From: CAVPXC01 sp963709505
Lineage (GTDB): Bacteria > Chloroflexota > Anaerolineae > JAAEKA01
Assembly: GCA_963709505.1 (NCBI GenBank)
Contig: CAVPXC010000005.1
Location: 62,001 to 126,000, forward strand
Reading direction: 5' to 3'
Length of the DNA: 64,000 bases
Shown: one piece after another, positions 45,591 through 56,143 of the stretch
How the letters are laid out: each line of letters starts with the position of its first letter
Numbering within the stretch: the first letter of the stretch is position 1
Notes under the pieces: generated by a model
Database searches by the model: none
Told to the model about the DNA's origin: nothing
The model's input: the letters and a program-made list of their open reading frames with translations, nothing else
Translations under genes and position numbers: made by a program

Positions 45591-47018
45591 GTGCGTACCG
45601 ATACTTCCCTAAAAACTCAAGATCGGGCAACTGTCCCCCCCACTCAATCCACTGCTAAGCCGACAACCTTTGCCAAGCGAGCAGTGTTGGTCATTATTCT
45701 TGTTGCGACTCTGCTGCGAGTTGCATCTGCGCTCTAACAAGGCAACACAGTAACGGACCTGCCTGGCATCTACGACCAGATTTCATACGATGGTCTGGCG
45801 CGGAGAGTTGTGGAGGGCTACGGCTTCAGCTTTGCCGAACGCCACTGGCCGGCGACACCGCCGGGCGAGCCTACCGCGCACTGGAGTTATCTTTACACCC
45901 TGTATCTCTCCGCGATCTACTACCTGTTTGGCCCGCAGCCCGTCGTTGCACGCCTGCTTCAAGCGATCCTTGCGGGAACGCTTCAAACGTGGCTGACCTG
46001 GCAGGTGGGTCGGCGGGTGTTTGGTCCCACAGTGGGCGTGATAGCTGCTGCATTGTGTGCTGTCTATGTCTACTTTGTCTACTATTCCGGTGGCCTTCTA
46101 ACGGAAACCTTCTACATCATCGGTATTCTGTGGAGTTTCGACGTTTCCCTCCGCCTGCGCGAGCGATGGGACTCTGGGGAAGAACCGGGGTCGCAACGCT
46201 GGTGGCTGTGGCTTGAACTGGGACTGGCCATCGGCGTCACCGTCCTGCTTCGTCAGGTGTTCTTATTGTTTGTTCCAATCTTATTCGCCTGGCTCTGGTG
46301 GAACACGCCCGCCAAAGTTGCCACCGGGTCGTACGGCGCGGGCAGGCTGCGTTGGTCTACTCTTAGAGGGCTGATTGCCGCCAGCCTCGTGGTTGCAGTT
46401 CTGATCATACCGTGGACGATTCGCAACCAGCTGGCTTTTCAAACACTGGTTCCATTGAATACGAATTCGGGATTTGCCTTTTTCTGGGGCAACCATCCCA
46501 TCTACGGAACGCACTTTCTTGGACTCCTCCCTGGCGGCTGGTCGGCCTACACCGATCTCATTCCGGAGAACCTACGGAGCCTGAATGAAGGCCAGCTGGA
46601 TCAAGCTTTGCTGAAGCTAGGATTTGGGTTCGTTCTCGACGATCCGAAGCGCTTTGTTTTGTTGTCAATCAGCCGTACGCGCGAGTTTTTTGAGTTCTGG
46701 CCATCGGCAGATTCCGGCTTCGTCAGCAATGTCTCGCGGGTGGCATCCTTTGGCATCGCCCTACCGTTCATGCTCTATGGTCTGGTGGTTTCTCTTCGCT
46801 TCCTCCGCAAACCTGACACATTGTGTCAGCGCTCGGAGATTGCCCTGCTCTATCTCTTTATCGTATTCTATTCGGGAATTCACCTGGCTAGCTGGGCGTT
46901 GATTCGATATCGACTGCCCGTGGATGCGATTCTCTTGATTTTCGCCGCACTTGGGCTTGTCGATGTTGTGCATCGACTAAGGCTGCGACGAACAGGCCCG
47001 ACAAGCGCGACCCAGTAA
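45591..47018 (+). CDS. GT39 family membrane glycosyltransferase (one in-frame stop)
   Basis: About 475 residues with some ten TM helices, GT-C fold. The GTG start at 45591 has AGAGG about 6 bases upstream. TM1 (VLVIILVATLLRVASAL) ends at TAA 45735-45737, in the place where relatives have Tyr. After it, QGNTVTDLPGIYDQISYDGL continues in the same frame with the first catalytic loop, and the rest is intact (LLTETFYIIGILWSFD, ALIRYRLPVDAILL). One substitution, TAC or TAT to TAA, would explain the stop. The enzyme uses polyprenyl-phosphate sugars, which the Dpm1-like GT2 at 13.9 kb could supply. If the stop is real, translation could restart near 45790. Confidence 0.82.
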
Positions 47019-47019
47019 C

Positions 47020-47913
47020 ATGGACGTTTTCTGTTCTACGATCATTCCCACCATAGGTAGGCACACCTTGAGTCTCGCTGTGCGCAGCGTGCTCGAGCAA
47101 GATTTCCATGCAGCCTGCAATGAAGTCATTGTGGTCAACGACTCAGGAGACCCGCTGCCTGAAATGGATTGGCAGAAATCAGAAAAGGTACGCGTGATCG
47201 ATACGAATTGTCGTGAACGGAGTGTCGCACGCAATACCGGGGCGGCGATCGCGCGTGGCAGATACCTGCACTTTCTGGACGACGACGATGTGCTTCTCCC
47301 TGGCGCTATGGACGCATTCTGGAAACTGGATCGCGAGACTAGCGACGTGGTCTGGCTTTATGGCAGCTACCAGACGATCGACAATAACGGTAACCTGGTT
47401 GCAGTATTTCGTCCCGGAATTGTCGGTGATATCTTTGCACTGACGATTGCCGGCGAGGGCATTCCCTTCCAGACATCGTTGCTTCAGGCCAAACATTTCC
47501 ATGCAGCCGGTGCATTTGATCCGCATCCGGCGATCATCGGGGTCGAAGACCGCGATGTGGGAAGACGCATGGCGTTCGACGGCGCTGTGGCATACACGCC
47601 AGAGATCGTCGCCCAAATCCGCATTGGTGAACAGACCAGTACGACAAACTGGTCAACAATTGCGGAAGGCGATCGCTGGGGACGAGAAAAAGCATTGCGA
47701 ATGTACGGTGCTACTGCACGGCTGCGCGCCTCGGCCAATACACCTTTTCTCCGCGGCCGCGTAACTCGCGCCGATTTCGCGTCTGCCGGCTGGAATCTTA
47801 AGCGCCACGCCGGCTTTACGGCGTTAAGTCGCATGACTACAGGACTGGCGCTTTCAGGGCTGCACGTTTTTGCGCCTGACTTTTGGTCGGGACTTAGGAC
47901 AAAGATACGATGA
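47020..47913 (+). CDS. Glycosyltransferase family 2
   Basis: 297 residues, intact. The ATG follows the GT39 stop by one base, so the two are likely coupled. Core motifs are STIIPTIGRHTLSLAVRSVL, EVIVVNDSGDPLPEMDW, SVARNTGAAIARGRYLHFLD and the acidic DDDDVLLPGAMDAFW. GVEDRDVGRRMAFDGAVAY is the acceptor-side block. The C-terminal 50 residues are basic and may contact the membrane. Donor sugar is unknown. Confidence 0.88.
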   Translation: MDVFCSTIIPTIGRHTLSLAVRSVLEQDFHAACNEVIVVNDSGDPLPEMDWQKSEKVRVIDTNCRERSVARNTGAAIARGRYLHFLDDDDVLLPGAMDAFWKLDRETSDVVWLYGSYQTIDNNGNLVAVFRPGIVGDIFALTIAGEGIPFQTSLLQAKHFHAAGAFDPHPAIIGVEDRDVGRRMAFDGAVAYTPEIVAQIRIGEQTSTTNWSTIAEGDRWGREKALRMYGATARLRASANTPFLRGRVTRADFASAGWNLKRHAGFTALSRMTTGLALSGLHVFAPDFWSGLRTKIR

Positions 47914-47956
47914 GGATCGGCATGGTTCCTCCTACGGCGCCTTAGGCCAGATTTCC

Positions 47957-48940
47957 ATGAATTCCACAAAGAAAGACCCAATGAACTATCCGTACGAAGC
48001 GTTATCCGACAAGTTGGCGCAAGGATCTGCATCAGCGCCTGCTCTGTCGATTGTGCTCGTCTGTTGGAACAACAGAGAGTACCTGGAGCCCTGTCTCGAT
48101 TCCCTATACGGAAGCGGTTTGCGCAGCACGTTCGATGTTGTTGTGGTAGATAATGGCTCCTCTGATGGCAGCCAAGTCATGTTGGCCAGAAAATTCCCGG
48201 ACGTACAGATCATACAGAATGAGAGCAACGTGGGCTTGGCGCGTGCCTGTAACCAGGGGATTGAAGCAACTGCGGGTCGCTACGTACTGCTTCTAAACAA
48301 CGACACGCTGGTCAATGGCTCCTCCCTAGATGCCTTGGTTGAATTCCTGGAAACACATCCCGAGGCGGGCGCCGCCGGTGGACGGCTCCTCAATCCGGAT
48401 GGTTCGTTCCAGGCAGGCTATGCAGAATTCTCCTCCTTGCGAGAAGAAATACTTATCGCCACCAGGATGGGTGAACATCTTTGGGATGGATATCCATCCC
48501 ATCATGACGCCGAGGAAACGCGCGTAGTCGGGTGGATAAGCTCCGCGTGCCTGCTGTTGCGGCGATCGGCTCTGGACCAGGTAGGCTTGCTGCACGAGGA
48601 GTTCTTTATCTACGGCGACGAAGCGGACTTGCAATATCGGCTTCAAAAAGCCGGTTGGCCGGTCTGTTATCTACCACAAGCTACAACCATCCACTATGGT
48701 GGCAAGAGCATGAACCGCTGGGGGCGTCGCAAGATGGTCTACAGAGGCAAAATGCTCTTCTATCGCAGGAACTATGATCCACTTCGCGCAAATGCGTTAC
48801 GCGTGATGCTGGGTGGATTAAGTCTCGCAAAAGCGGCCTGGTGGGGCCTTGCCATGGCGATACCTAGTCAGCGCCAGTACGCAGAGAAAGAACTCACATC
48901 AAATCTCGACATTGTCAAACTCTGCTGGGACTTGAGATGA
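47957..48940 (+). CDS. GT2 glycosyltransferase (paralogue 2 of a flanking pair)
   Basis: 327 residues, intact. Motifs mirror paralogue 1: IVLVCWNNREYLEPCLDSLY, VVVVDNGSSDGSQVML, LLLNNDTLVNGSSLDAL, FFIYGDEADLQYRLQKAGWP and TTIHYGGKSMNRWGRRKMVY. The start is ATG 47957 or 47981; both give the same core. It has an N-terminal extension of about 20 residues that differs from paralogue 1. The duplication is old, because the two genes differ at many synonymous sites. Confidence 0.88.
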   Translation: MNSTKKDPMNYPYEALSDKLAQGSASAPALSIVLVCWNNREYLEPCLDSLYGSGLRSTFDVVVVDNGSSDGSQVMLARKFPDVQIIQNESNVGLARACNQGIEATAGRYVLLLNNDTLVNGSSLDALVEFLETHPEAGAAGGRLLNPDGSFQAGYAEFSSLREEILIATRMGEHLWDGYPSHHDAEETRVVGWISSACLLLRRSALDQVGLLHEEFFIYGDEADLQYRLQKAGWPVCYLPQATTIHYGGKSMNRWGRRKMVYRGKMLFYRRNYDPLRANALRVMLGGLSLAKAAWWGLAMAIPSQRQYAEKELTSNLDIVKLCWDLR

Positions 48941-48975
48941 TCACTCTCTACCACAGAGAGTAGGACGAGACAACA

Positions 48976-50146
48976 ATGAGGATCGGCATTGACGCTCGGT
49001 TTCTAACCCATCCCCAGCGCGGTGGCTTCAAGACATACAGTGAGAACTTGATCAGTGCACTGGCCACGATCGATCAGGAAAACGAGTACATTCTATACCT
49101 GGATCGAATTCCAAGCGATGCAATCAGATTGCCGAGCGAGGCCAACTTCGCTTTCCGCGTCGTGGACGGCCGGCGCCCTTTTCTTGGCATGCCCTGGCGA
49201 GAGCAGGTTAGTCTGAGCAGGAGAGCCGCGCACGATAAGATCGATTTGCTCCATTCTCCATCCTTGACCGCGCCACTTCGTTTGGGTTGCCCATCCGTCG
49301 TGACCATCCACGATATGATTTGGTACCACCAACACAGGATCTCGACAAATTCGCGTTTGGGCTGGAAACGACAGATGCTGGACTCGTACTATCGGATTGT
49401 GGCGAAGTCATCTGCTCGGCGGGCTGTGGCTGTCATCACCGTCTCGCATGCTGCCAAAGCGAACATCGTGCAGGAATTGAACCTCCATCAGGACAAAATC
49501 TTTGTCACCTACGAGGCGGCCAACCACATCTTCCGCCCTCTTGACAGTGCCGCCTGTGCGGCTGTACTACGAGACAGATTTGGTTTAGAACCCGGTTACA
49601 TCTTAGCGATCGGTTCGGCGGATCGTCGCAAGAACATGAATACCTTGTTGCGAGCATATGCGAAGTTGTCCGATACCTTAAGAGATCGCCATCCTCTTGT
49701 TATCGTCTGGACGCACAACCTCCTCGCTTCCAACGTGGCCGAGCAAGCCAGAAGCCAAGGCTTGACGGAGCGGGTACAATTCATTGAAGATGTATCCAAC
49801 GATGAGCTGGTGGTGCTTTATAACGCAGCGTCAGTGTTCGTTTTTCCCTCACGAGAAGAAGGCTTTGGCCTTCCCATGCTGGAGGCGATGTCCTGCGGTA
49901 CACCCGTCGTAGCTGCTCGCAATTCGTCGATCCCGGAAATCGCAGGCGGAGCGGCACTTCTTGTAGATGCCGAGGACGCACAGGGAATGGCTTATGCAAC
50001 TGAGCAACTGCTGTTGCACACCACCCTGCGCGAGGAGTTGAGTCAGAAGGGGCTTGCGCGGGCAGCCGATTTCTCGTGGACAAGGTGCGCCACGAGAGAC
50101 CCGTGAGGTCTATCAGCAGATGGTTGCGCCGTATAATTACTTGTAA
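48976..50146 (+). CDS. Glycosyltransferase family 4, mannosyltransferase-like (frame break at the end)
   Basis: About 390 residues. N-terminus MRIGIDARFLTHPQRGGFKT, then SVVTIHDMIWYHQHRIS. The C-terminal domain has PGYILAIGSADRRKNMNTLL, VFVFPSREEGFGLPMLEAMS and GTPVVAARNSSIPEIAGG. The straight frame ends at 50106 with an odd tail. Moving frame near 50090 yields EVYQQMVAPYNYL and a stop at 50146, one base before the next ATG. It resembles WbdB/RfaB-type GT4 proteins that add mannose or related sugars. Only the last 20 residues are affected by the break. Confidence 0.87.
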
Positions 50147-51092
50147 ATGAAATGGGATGATACAGGCTGGGCGATAGGCAACAACTCCGGATGGAGCCAG
50201 CGCATGCCCATACTAGCGAATGCGGTGAGGAACGGAAGCTATGTTGTGGCGAAAACCGAGACAAACCCCCATCCGATAGGAGCTCAGTTTGTGAGAACTC
50301 TTGCTAGAAAACTGAAATACGTTCTGTGGACCTTAAACGGATACGTTGGCAGAACCGTATCGGCACATGCTCCGCAAAAAGTCACGGTTTTGATCACCTA
50401 CTACCATCCTGCACGGATGCAGCACATCGAACCCCAAGTTCGCAACATACTCAAGTGTACTTTTGTCGACAAGCTAGTGATCTCGAACCATAATCCGATG
50501 TACGCATTGAGGACAAGGTCAAGATCAAAGATAGCCGCCTGGTCTTTATAAATCAAAGCGTCAGGCGTGGCTGTGGCTATCGCTGGTTTGTTGCAAATGA
50601 GCTTGATCCGGAGTATAAATCGTGGTTGATGATGACATTCTGTTCTTTCCCGCGCAACTTGCCAAACTCTTCAGACACCTTGTGAGCAAACCTGAGATCC
50701 TCATGGTATCGCGGGCATGCTTTACCTGGAGAATGCTACTCTAGAATACCACGAAAGAGAGACATGGTTGTAGATTTCCTATGTGAAACCTACGCCGTCA
50801 CTGGGGGCCATCTGAAACGGTATCTGGAACTGAAGAAGTTTGTAGGTACAAATGATGCCTTGACCGAGATGATGAATTCTGCTGCCGATTTTATGCTCAT
50901 TAGCCAAACTGGGAACCAAATCCGGAGATCCATAACGTGGGTCGCCTCTTTAAGTCAGCCACCTTCAAACAAGCGGGAGTTGCGGTCCACAAGGATGTTG
51001 AATTCGAGGAAAGTCTATTGGAGGTTGGCCAAACATTGAAAGCCGTCGGCGGGCGAAACGGTAGGCAGCCGTCCGACCCAGGTTCGATCTAA
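50147..51092 (+). CDS. GT2-like glycosyltransferase, heavily frame-broken
   Basis: The first frame (to 50551) has a hydrophobic or amphipathic N-terminus and VTVLITYYHPARMQHIEPQV, a GT2-like start with LVISNHNP. A second frame gives KVKIKDSRLVFINQSVRRGC. A third gives a DDD-type acidic site (IDDDILFFPAQLAKLFRHLV). A fourth gives VVDFLCETYAVTGGHLKRYL, and a fifth supplies the C-terminus to TAA 51090-51092. At least five breaks in 950 bases make expression unlikely as written. If it is real decay this is a dead gene; if it is consensus error the protein would be about 310 residues. The family assignment rests on the DDD site and the N-terminal motif. Confidence 0.6.
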
Positions 51093-51177
51093 CATCAGGT
51101 GGCATCCCGGCAATCCTGGTCCTGCCCCATAGCCACCACAACTTTGAAAGAGATGATTCAGAGAAATTAAAAAGATC

Positions 51178-52067
51178 ATGAACAACACCGTACCTCGCGT
51201 CAGCATTGGCTTGCCGGTTTTCAATGGAGAGCAGTACCTTGCAGAAACGCTTGATTTGCTCTAGCACAGACTTATCAGGATTTCGAGTTGATTATTTCAG
51301 ACAATGCCTCGACCGATGGAACACAAGACATCTGTCAGGCATATACGGCCAAAGATCGGCGGATTCGTTACTCTCGAAATCGCGAATATCGGGGCTATCC
51401 AGAATTGGTATCATACCTTTGAACTGTCCTCAAGCGAGTATTTCGCAGGGTCTGCTCATGACGATGTGTATCATCCGGAATTCCTAAGTAAATGCGTTGC
51501 AGTACTTGATAAAATCCTTCGGTTGTCTTATGCTACTCTAGGACCAAAATAATCGACGAAAATGGAAGAGCCGTACGAGACTTCGATATCGAGATTGATA
51601 CCACCTCGCTCAAGCCCCACGTGCGACTTTACAATATGATCGAAACAGACTACTTATGTATTCAAATGTATGGAGTCATAAGGGCGGATACATTGCGGCG
51701 GACACGGGTTTACGTTGGATATTACGGCTGTGATCGGAATACCTTAGCCGAGCTTAGCCTCTTGGGTCAAGTCTATGAAGTCCCAGAGTACTTGTTCTTC
51801 CACAGACTCTACCCCAAAGCATTGGGAGCAGCGTTGCACTCTGGAAGATCATTACAGGAACTGTTATCCCTTGATCCAGGCACAAACTGGCGTTCTCGTT
51901 CCTCCACTTTCACTGTATATTCCAACTACTTTGCCGCCGTGGCCCGAGCACAGCTAGACCCCTCTGAACGCCTGATGTGTTATACCGAATTAGTGCGACT
52001 TGTTCTTGGTAAATCAACGAAAAGATTAAGGCTCCGCTGGAAGCGTTCACAAGATGAAGGAATATAG
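51178..52067 (+). CDS. GT2 glycosyltransferase, frame-broken
   Basis: MNNTVPRVSIGLPVFNGEQY starts a clear GT2 core. A break near 51260 precedes AQTYQDF. Another leads to LIISDNASTDGTQDICQAY, and NREYRGAIQNWYHTFELS follows. The acidic site is AHDDVYHPEFLSKCV, then a break near 51510 leads to IIDENGRAVRDFDIEIDTTS and the remaining 148 residues to 52067. Restored length is about 296 residues. The last part is free of breaks. It is likely a functional relative of the other GT2 enzymes if the breaks are consensus errors. Confidence 0.72.
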
Positions 52068-52261
52068 TCTTGTGGGATAGCAGGGCGGTAAGTATACAGC
52101 TCGCAGCAATGTTCTGGTTCGCATAGGCGCTCATTGCTGCAGTAGCTTTGATTGTGAATTCCACGATTTCCTGGACAATCAACTAGTGTTAGTTCGGAAA
52201 GCAGTTATGGCATTTGATGCAGGATCAAACACGACCTAATCGCAGGCCATAGGAGATAGCC

Positions 52262-53505
52262 ATGGCGCGCGCCTCAACTCGTTCTCTTTGGTCACTTTGG
52301 TGTGGGTAATTTCGGCAACGATAGCACACTTCAAGCAATGCTTCACAACATTAGAAGGTATCAGCCCACGGCAAACGTTACCTGCGTATGCACCGGTCCG
52401 CAAACCATCGCTGAGCGGTTCGAGATCCAGACGTTGCCGGTCGACATCTCGGAAATCCGTAAGAGACCTCAGTCCACTAGTCGTGTATTGCAGAAAACCA
52501 CTCGGGTCGCAACTCGCTTGGCTGATGAGACCGATTTTTGGCCGAGACGGTTGCGCTGGTTTCGATCCATCGACCAATTCATAGTAGTTGGCACCGGCGC
52601 TCTGGACGACATGGCAGTTCGCCCGTGGAATGCACCCTACGACATGTTCAAGTGGTGTATGGCCGCCAAACTTGCGGGCACTAAAGTAATATTCCTGAGC
52701 GTCGGCGCCGGACCATTAAGAACCGTGTTAGTCGGGCATTGATGCTTAGAGCGTTAAGCGTGGCCGACTATCGTTCTTACCGCGATATGGCGTCACCAGA
52801 GTATTTGCGCAGCGTTGGTTTTGACACGACGGGTGACAGCGTATATCCTGACCTCGTATTCAGTCTGCCGGACAACACTTGGGCATTTCCTCCGACATCC
52901 TCCGCGCAGTCTCGGACTGTCGGGTTAGGTGTTATTGGCTACTATGGCTGGCGCCACGACCTGAGCTCTGGTGAACCGATCTACCAGGGCTACCTGGCTA
53001 GGCTAAAGCGTTTCGTGTACTGGCTATTGGAACAAGGTCATTCCGTCAGACTGCTTATCGGTAACTTAGGGGTCGACCAGAGGCCAGTTGAAGAGCTTAT
53101 TCACTTTGTGCGGACAGAAGGGCAAGCTGATTGGCAAGATCATATCATTGCTGAAATGATCACTGACGTGGACGACCTGTTCCAACAGATTGCGAAATGC
53201 GACATTGTGGTTGCCAACCGCTTTCACAATGTGGTATGTGCGCTGATGATGGGGCGACCGGTGGTATTGATGGGCTACCACGAAAAGAATGACGCACTAA
53301 TGGCCGAAATGGGTCTGCAATCTTATTGCCAGCACATAAGCACTTCAGTGTCAACCTTCTCATTCAACAGTTTCAATCGCTTGCCATGGCATCAAGCCAG
53401 GTGTCCCAGAACATCCAGCAAAAGTGCACGCAATATCGCCAGCTGCTCGATGAGCAGTATCGTAGAATCCTATGTCCGGAACCAATCAAAGCGTCGGCAG
53501 GCTAA
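52262..53505 (+). CDS. Polysaccharide pyruvyl transferase family protein (three frame breaks)
   Basis: Adds a pyruvate ketal to a sugar (WcaK/CsaB family). After an early break near 52272 the protein reads LVLFGHFGVGNFGNDSTLQA, the family start. FIVVGTGALDD and KWCMAAKLAGTKVIFLSVGA follow. A break near 52725 leads to RALSVADYRSYRDMASPEYL, the GVIGYYG strand, and IAKCDIVVANRFHNVVCALM with the conserved R-HxxxxAL motif. A break near 53345 gives LLIQQFQSLAMASSQVSQNI and a stop at 53505. Restored length is about 414 residues. Pyruvylation is a known anchor for SLH-domain S-layer proteins, but no SLH protein is seen in this window. Confidence 0.78.
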
Positions 53506-53684
53506 CTCCTGAGCGCCAAACCCCACTCCGTGCATCCGGGTTGAGACAGATATCGCACAGGGGGCTCAGCCTTTCCTCACCGGACACTATAGATTGCGAT
53601 TGTTGTAGCCATAAATGCGATTCCGGTTCGGAACAAAAAAGTGACGCAATCATCATCATTCTGCATTAAGATAAGGAGTGGACG

Positions 53685-54715
53685 ATGAATCTTAGTCACA
53701 GGCCATAATGGCTACATAGGCGCCGTATTAACACCCATGCTGCTAGCCGAAGGCTATGAAGTAATCGGACTCGATACTGATCTCTATCGACGCTGCACGT
53801 TTGGTTCGGACGTGCCTAAAGTAAATGAGATCGAATGGACATCCGCGACGTCAAAGGCATCAGATGTCGCCGGCTTTGATGCAGTACTTCACCTTGCAGC
53901 GCTATCCAATGACCCATTGGGAAACCTCAATCCCGAATTGACCTATGATATCAACCACCGAGCGGCGGTGCGACTGGCCGAATTGGCCAAGCAGGTTGGA
54001 GTGTCTCGCTACCTCTTCGCCTCCTCTTGTAGCACCTATGGCGCAGCCGGCGACGCGATGCTAACCGAAGAGGCCAGCTTCAACCCGGTAACACCCTATG
54101 GCTTTTCCAAGGTCATGGTCGAACGTGACGTGGCGGCTCTAGCTGATGACGAGTTCAGCCCGGTCTTCCTGCGCAACACGACCGCATATGGCGCTGCCGC
54201 GCCACCGCTTCGATATCGTGCTGAACAACCTGGTGGCTTGGGCCTGCACCACGGGATTGGTCTATCTCAAGAGCGATGGCAGTCCTTCGGCGCCCAATCG
54301 TCCATATCGAAGAATCCACGCGCTTCCATTGCTGCGCTTCAAGCGCCGCGTGAACTGATCCACAATCAGGCCTTCAACGTCGGGATCAACCAGGAGAACT
54401 ATCGCATCCGCGAGCTGGCGGAAATCGTCAAGGAGACCGTGCCCGGTTACCGGGTAGAGTATGCTGGGGCGCTGAGCCGGACAAGCGCACCTATCGAGTG
54501 ATTTCAGCAAGATCAAGCAGGTGTTGCCGGGGTTCAAACCTCGTTGGAACGCCCGCCGGGCGCCACAAGAGCTCTACGAAGCTTACCAGAGAATTGGCGT
54601 GACCTTGAATGAGTTCGAAGGACCCAAGTACAAACGTATCGATCATATCAAGCAGTTGCTCAGTGACGGGTTGTTGGACTCAAACTTACGTTGGACCGAT
54701 CAAGCTGCCGCATGA
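53685..54715 (+). CDS. NAD-dependent sugar epimerase/reductase (several frame breaks)
   Basis: The ATG at 53685 follows AAGGAGTGG. The SDR NAD motif ILVTGHNGYIGAVLTPMLLA appears after a shift in the first codons. LHLAALSNDPLGN, LFASSCSTYGAAGDAM (active-site Ser) and NPVTPYGFSKVMVERDV (catalytic YxxxK) follow. After RNTTAYG the frame breaks several times (SPRHRFDIVLNNLVAWACTT, then RELIHNQAFNVGINQENYRI). The C-terminus (RWNARRAPQELYEAYQRIGV) ends at 54715. Restored length is about 343 residues. It forms a set with the C-methyltransferase and 3,5-epimerase that follow, a grouping typical of branched deoxysugar pathways. Confidence 0.78.
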
Positions 54716-54849
54716 ATTGGCAGTTTTGCGCCGAACACTCGGATGACTAGAAGATTTTCTCTCAATGTCGAACGAGAGTTATCCAGTGAGTAATTCGTAG
54801 CAGGTCTGATGGTTAACAACATGTCTATTGCTGTTTGCGAGGTAAGACC

Positions 54850-56143
54850 ATGACCACGAGAACGATTGAAACGCAAGTCCAGGCTGGGGCAACCGCAGCG
54901 GAAAGTCATTGCCGCTTTTGCAATGCGATCCTACGCAACACTTTTGTCGATCTCGGCATGTCGCCGTTGTGCGAGAGCTACGTCAGCGCCGACAAGGCGA
55001 ATCAGATGGAGCCCTTCTATCCGCTGCACGTGTACGTCTGTGACAAGTGCTGGCTGGTCCAACTGGAGCAGTACGTGAGCGCCGAGCACATCTTCACGGA
55101 GTACGCCTACTTCTCCTCCTACTCGGACAGTTGGCTGGCGCACGCGAAGAGCTACACCGACATGATCGTCGAGCGGCTCGGGCTTGGGCAACAGAGCCAG
55201 GTCATGGAACTTGCGAGCAACGACGGCTACCTGCTCCAGTATTTTGTCCAGAAGGGGATTCCTGCCCTGGGCGTCGAGCCGGCGGCGAACGTCGCCGTGG
55301 CCGCCGAGAAGCGGGGCGTTCCAACCCTGGTCGAGTTCTTCGGCCGCGAGACTGCCAGGCAGATCGTTGCCACCCACGGTCAATCCGACCTCATCATCGG
55401 CAACAATGTTCTCGCCCAGGTGCCGGACATCAACGACTTCGTCGGCGGCATGAAGATCGCGCTGAAGCCGGGCGGCGTGATCACCATGGAGTTTCCGCAC
55501 CTCATGCGCCTGATGGCCGAGAACCAGTTCGACACGATCTACCACGAACATTTCTCGTATTTCTCGTTCCTGACGGCCTGCAAGATATTCGAAGGCCACG
55601 GCATGATGCTGTTCGACGTCGAGGAACTGCCGACCCATGGCGGCTCGCTGCGGATCTACGGCCGGCACGAGACGACCAAGGCAAGCCGGTCACCAATCGG
55701 GCGAAGGAAATGCTCGCACGGGAGAAGGCCGCAGGGTTTGAGACCGTGGCCTGCTACCTCGAGTTCGCTGAACAGGTGAAGGAAACCAAGCGCAAGCTGC
55801 TGGACGTTCCTCATCGAAGCCAAGCGCAAAGGAAAGGTGGTCGTCGGATACGGTGCGCCCGGAAAAGGGCAACACTCTACTGAACTACTGCGGCATTCGC
55901 ACGGATTTCATCGAGTACACGGTGGATCGCAATCCGTACAAGCAGGGCAAGTTCCTGCCCGGCACGCACATTCCGATCCACGATCCCCAGCGGATCAACG
56001 AAACGAAACCGGATTACCTGCTGATCCTGCCGTGGAACTTCAAGGACGAGATCATCGCCCAGATGGCCTACATTAGCGAGTGGGGTGGGGAGTTTGTGGT
56101 GCCCATTCCTGAGGCGATGGTCCTGGTACCGGTAGCATCATGA
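54850..56143 (+). CDS. Sugar C-methyltransferase (NovU/TylC3-like), frame breaks in the C-terminal part
   Basis: About 428 residues. The N-terminal zinc domain has CRFCNAIL and CDKCWLVQLEQYV. The SAM domain contains VMELASNDGYLLQYFVQKGI, LIIGNNVLAQVPDINDFVGG and FDTIYHEHFSYFSFLTACKI, with a Tyr-His pair thought to be catalytic in this group. The C-terminal domain needs frame changes near 55678, 55810 and 55860 before GAPGKGNTLLNYCGIRTDFI and DPQRINETKPDYLLILPWNF. These enzymes methylate a 4-keto sugar at C3. The gene looks more GC-rich than its neighbours. Its stop overlaps the next ATG (ATGA). Confidence 0.87.
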
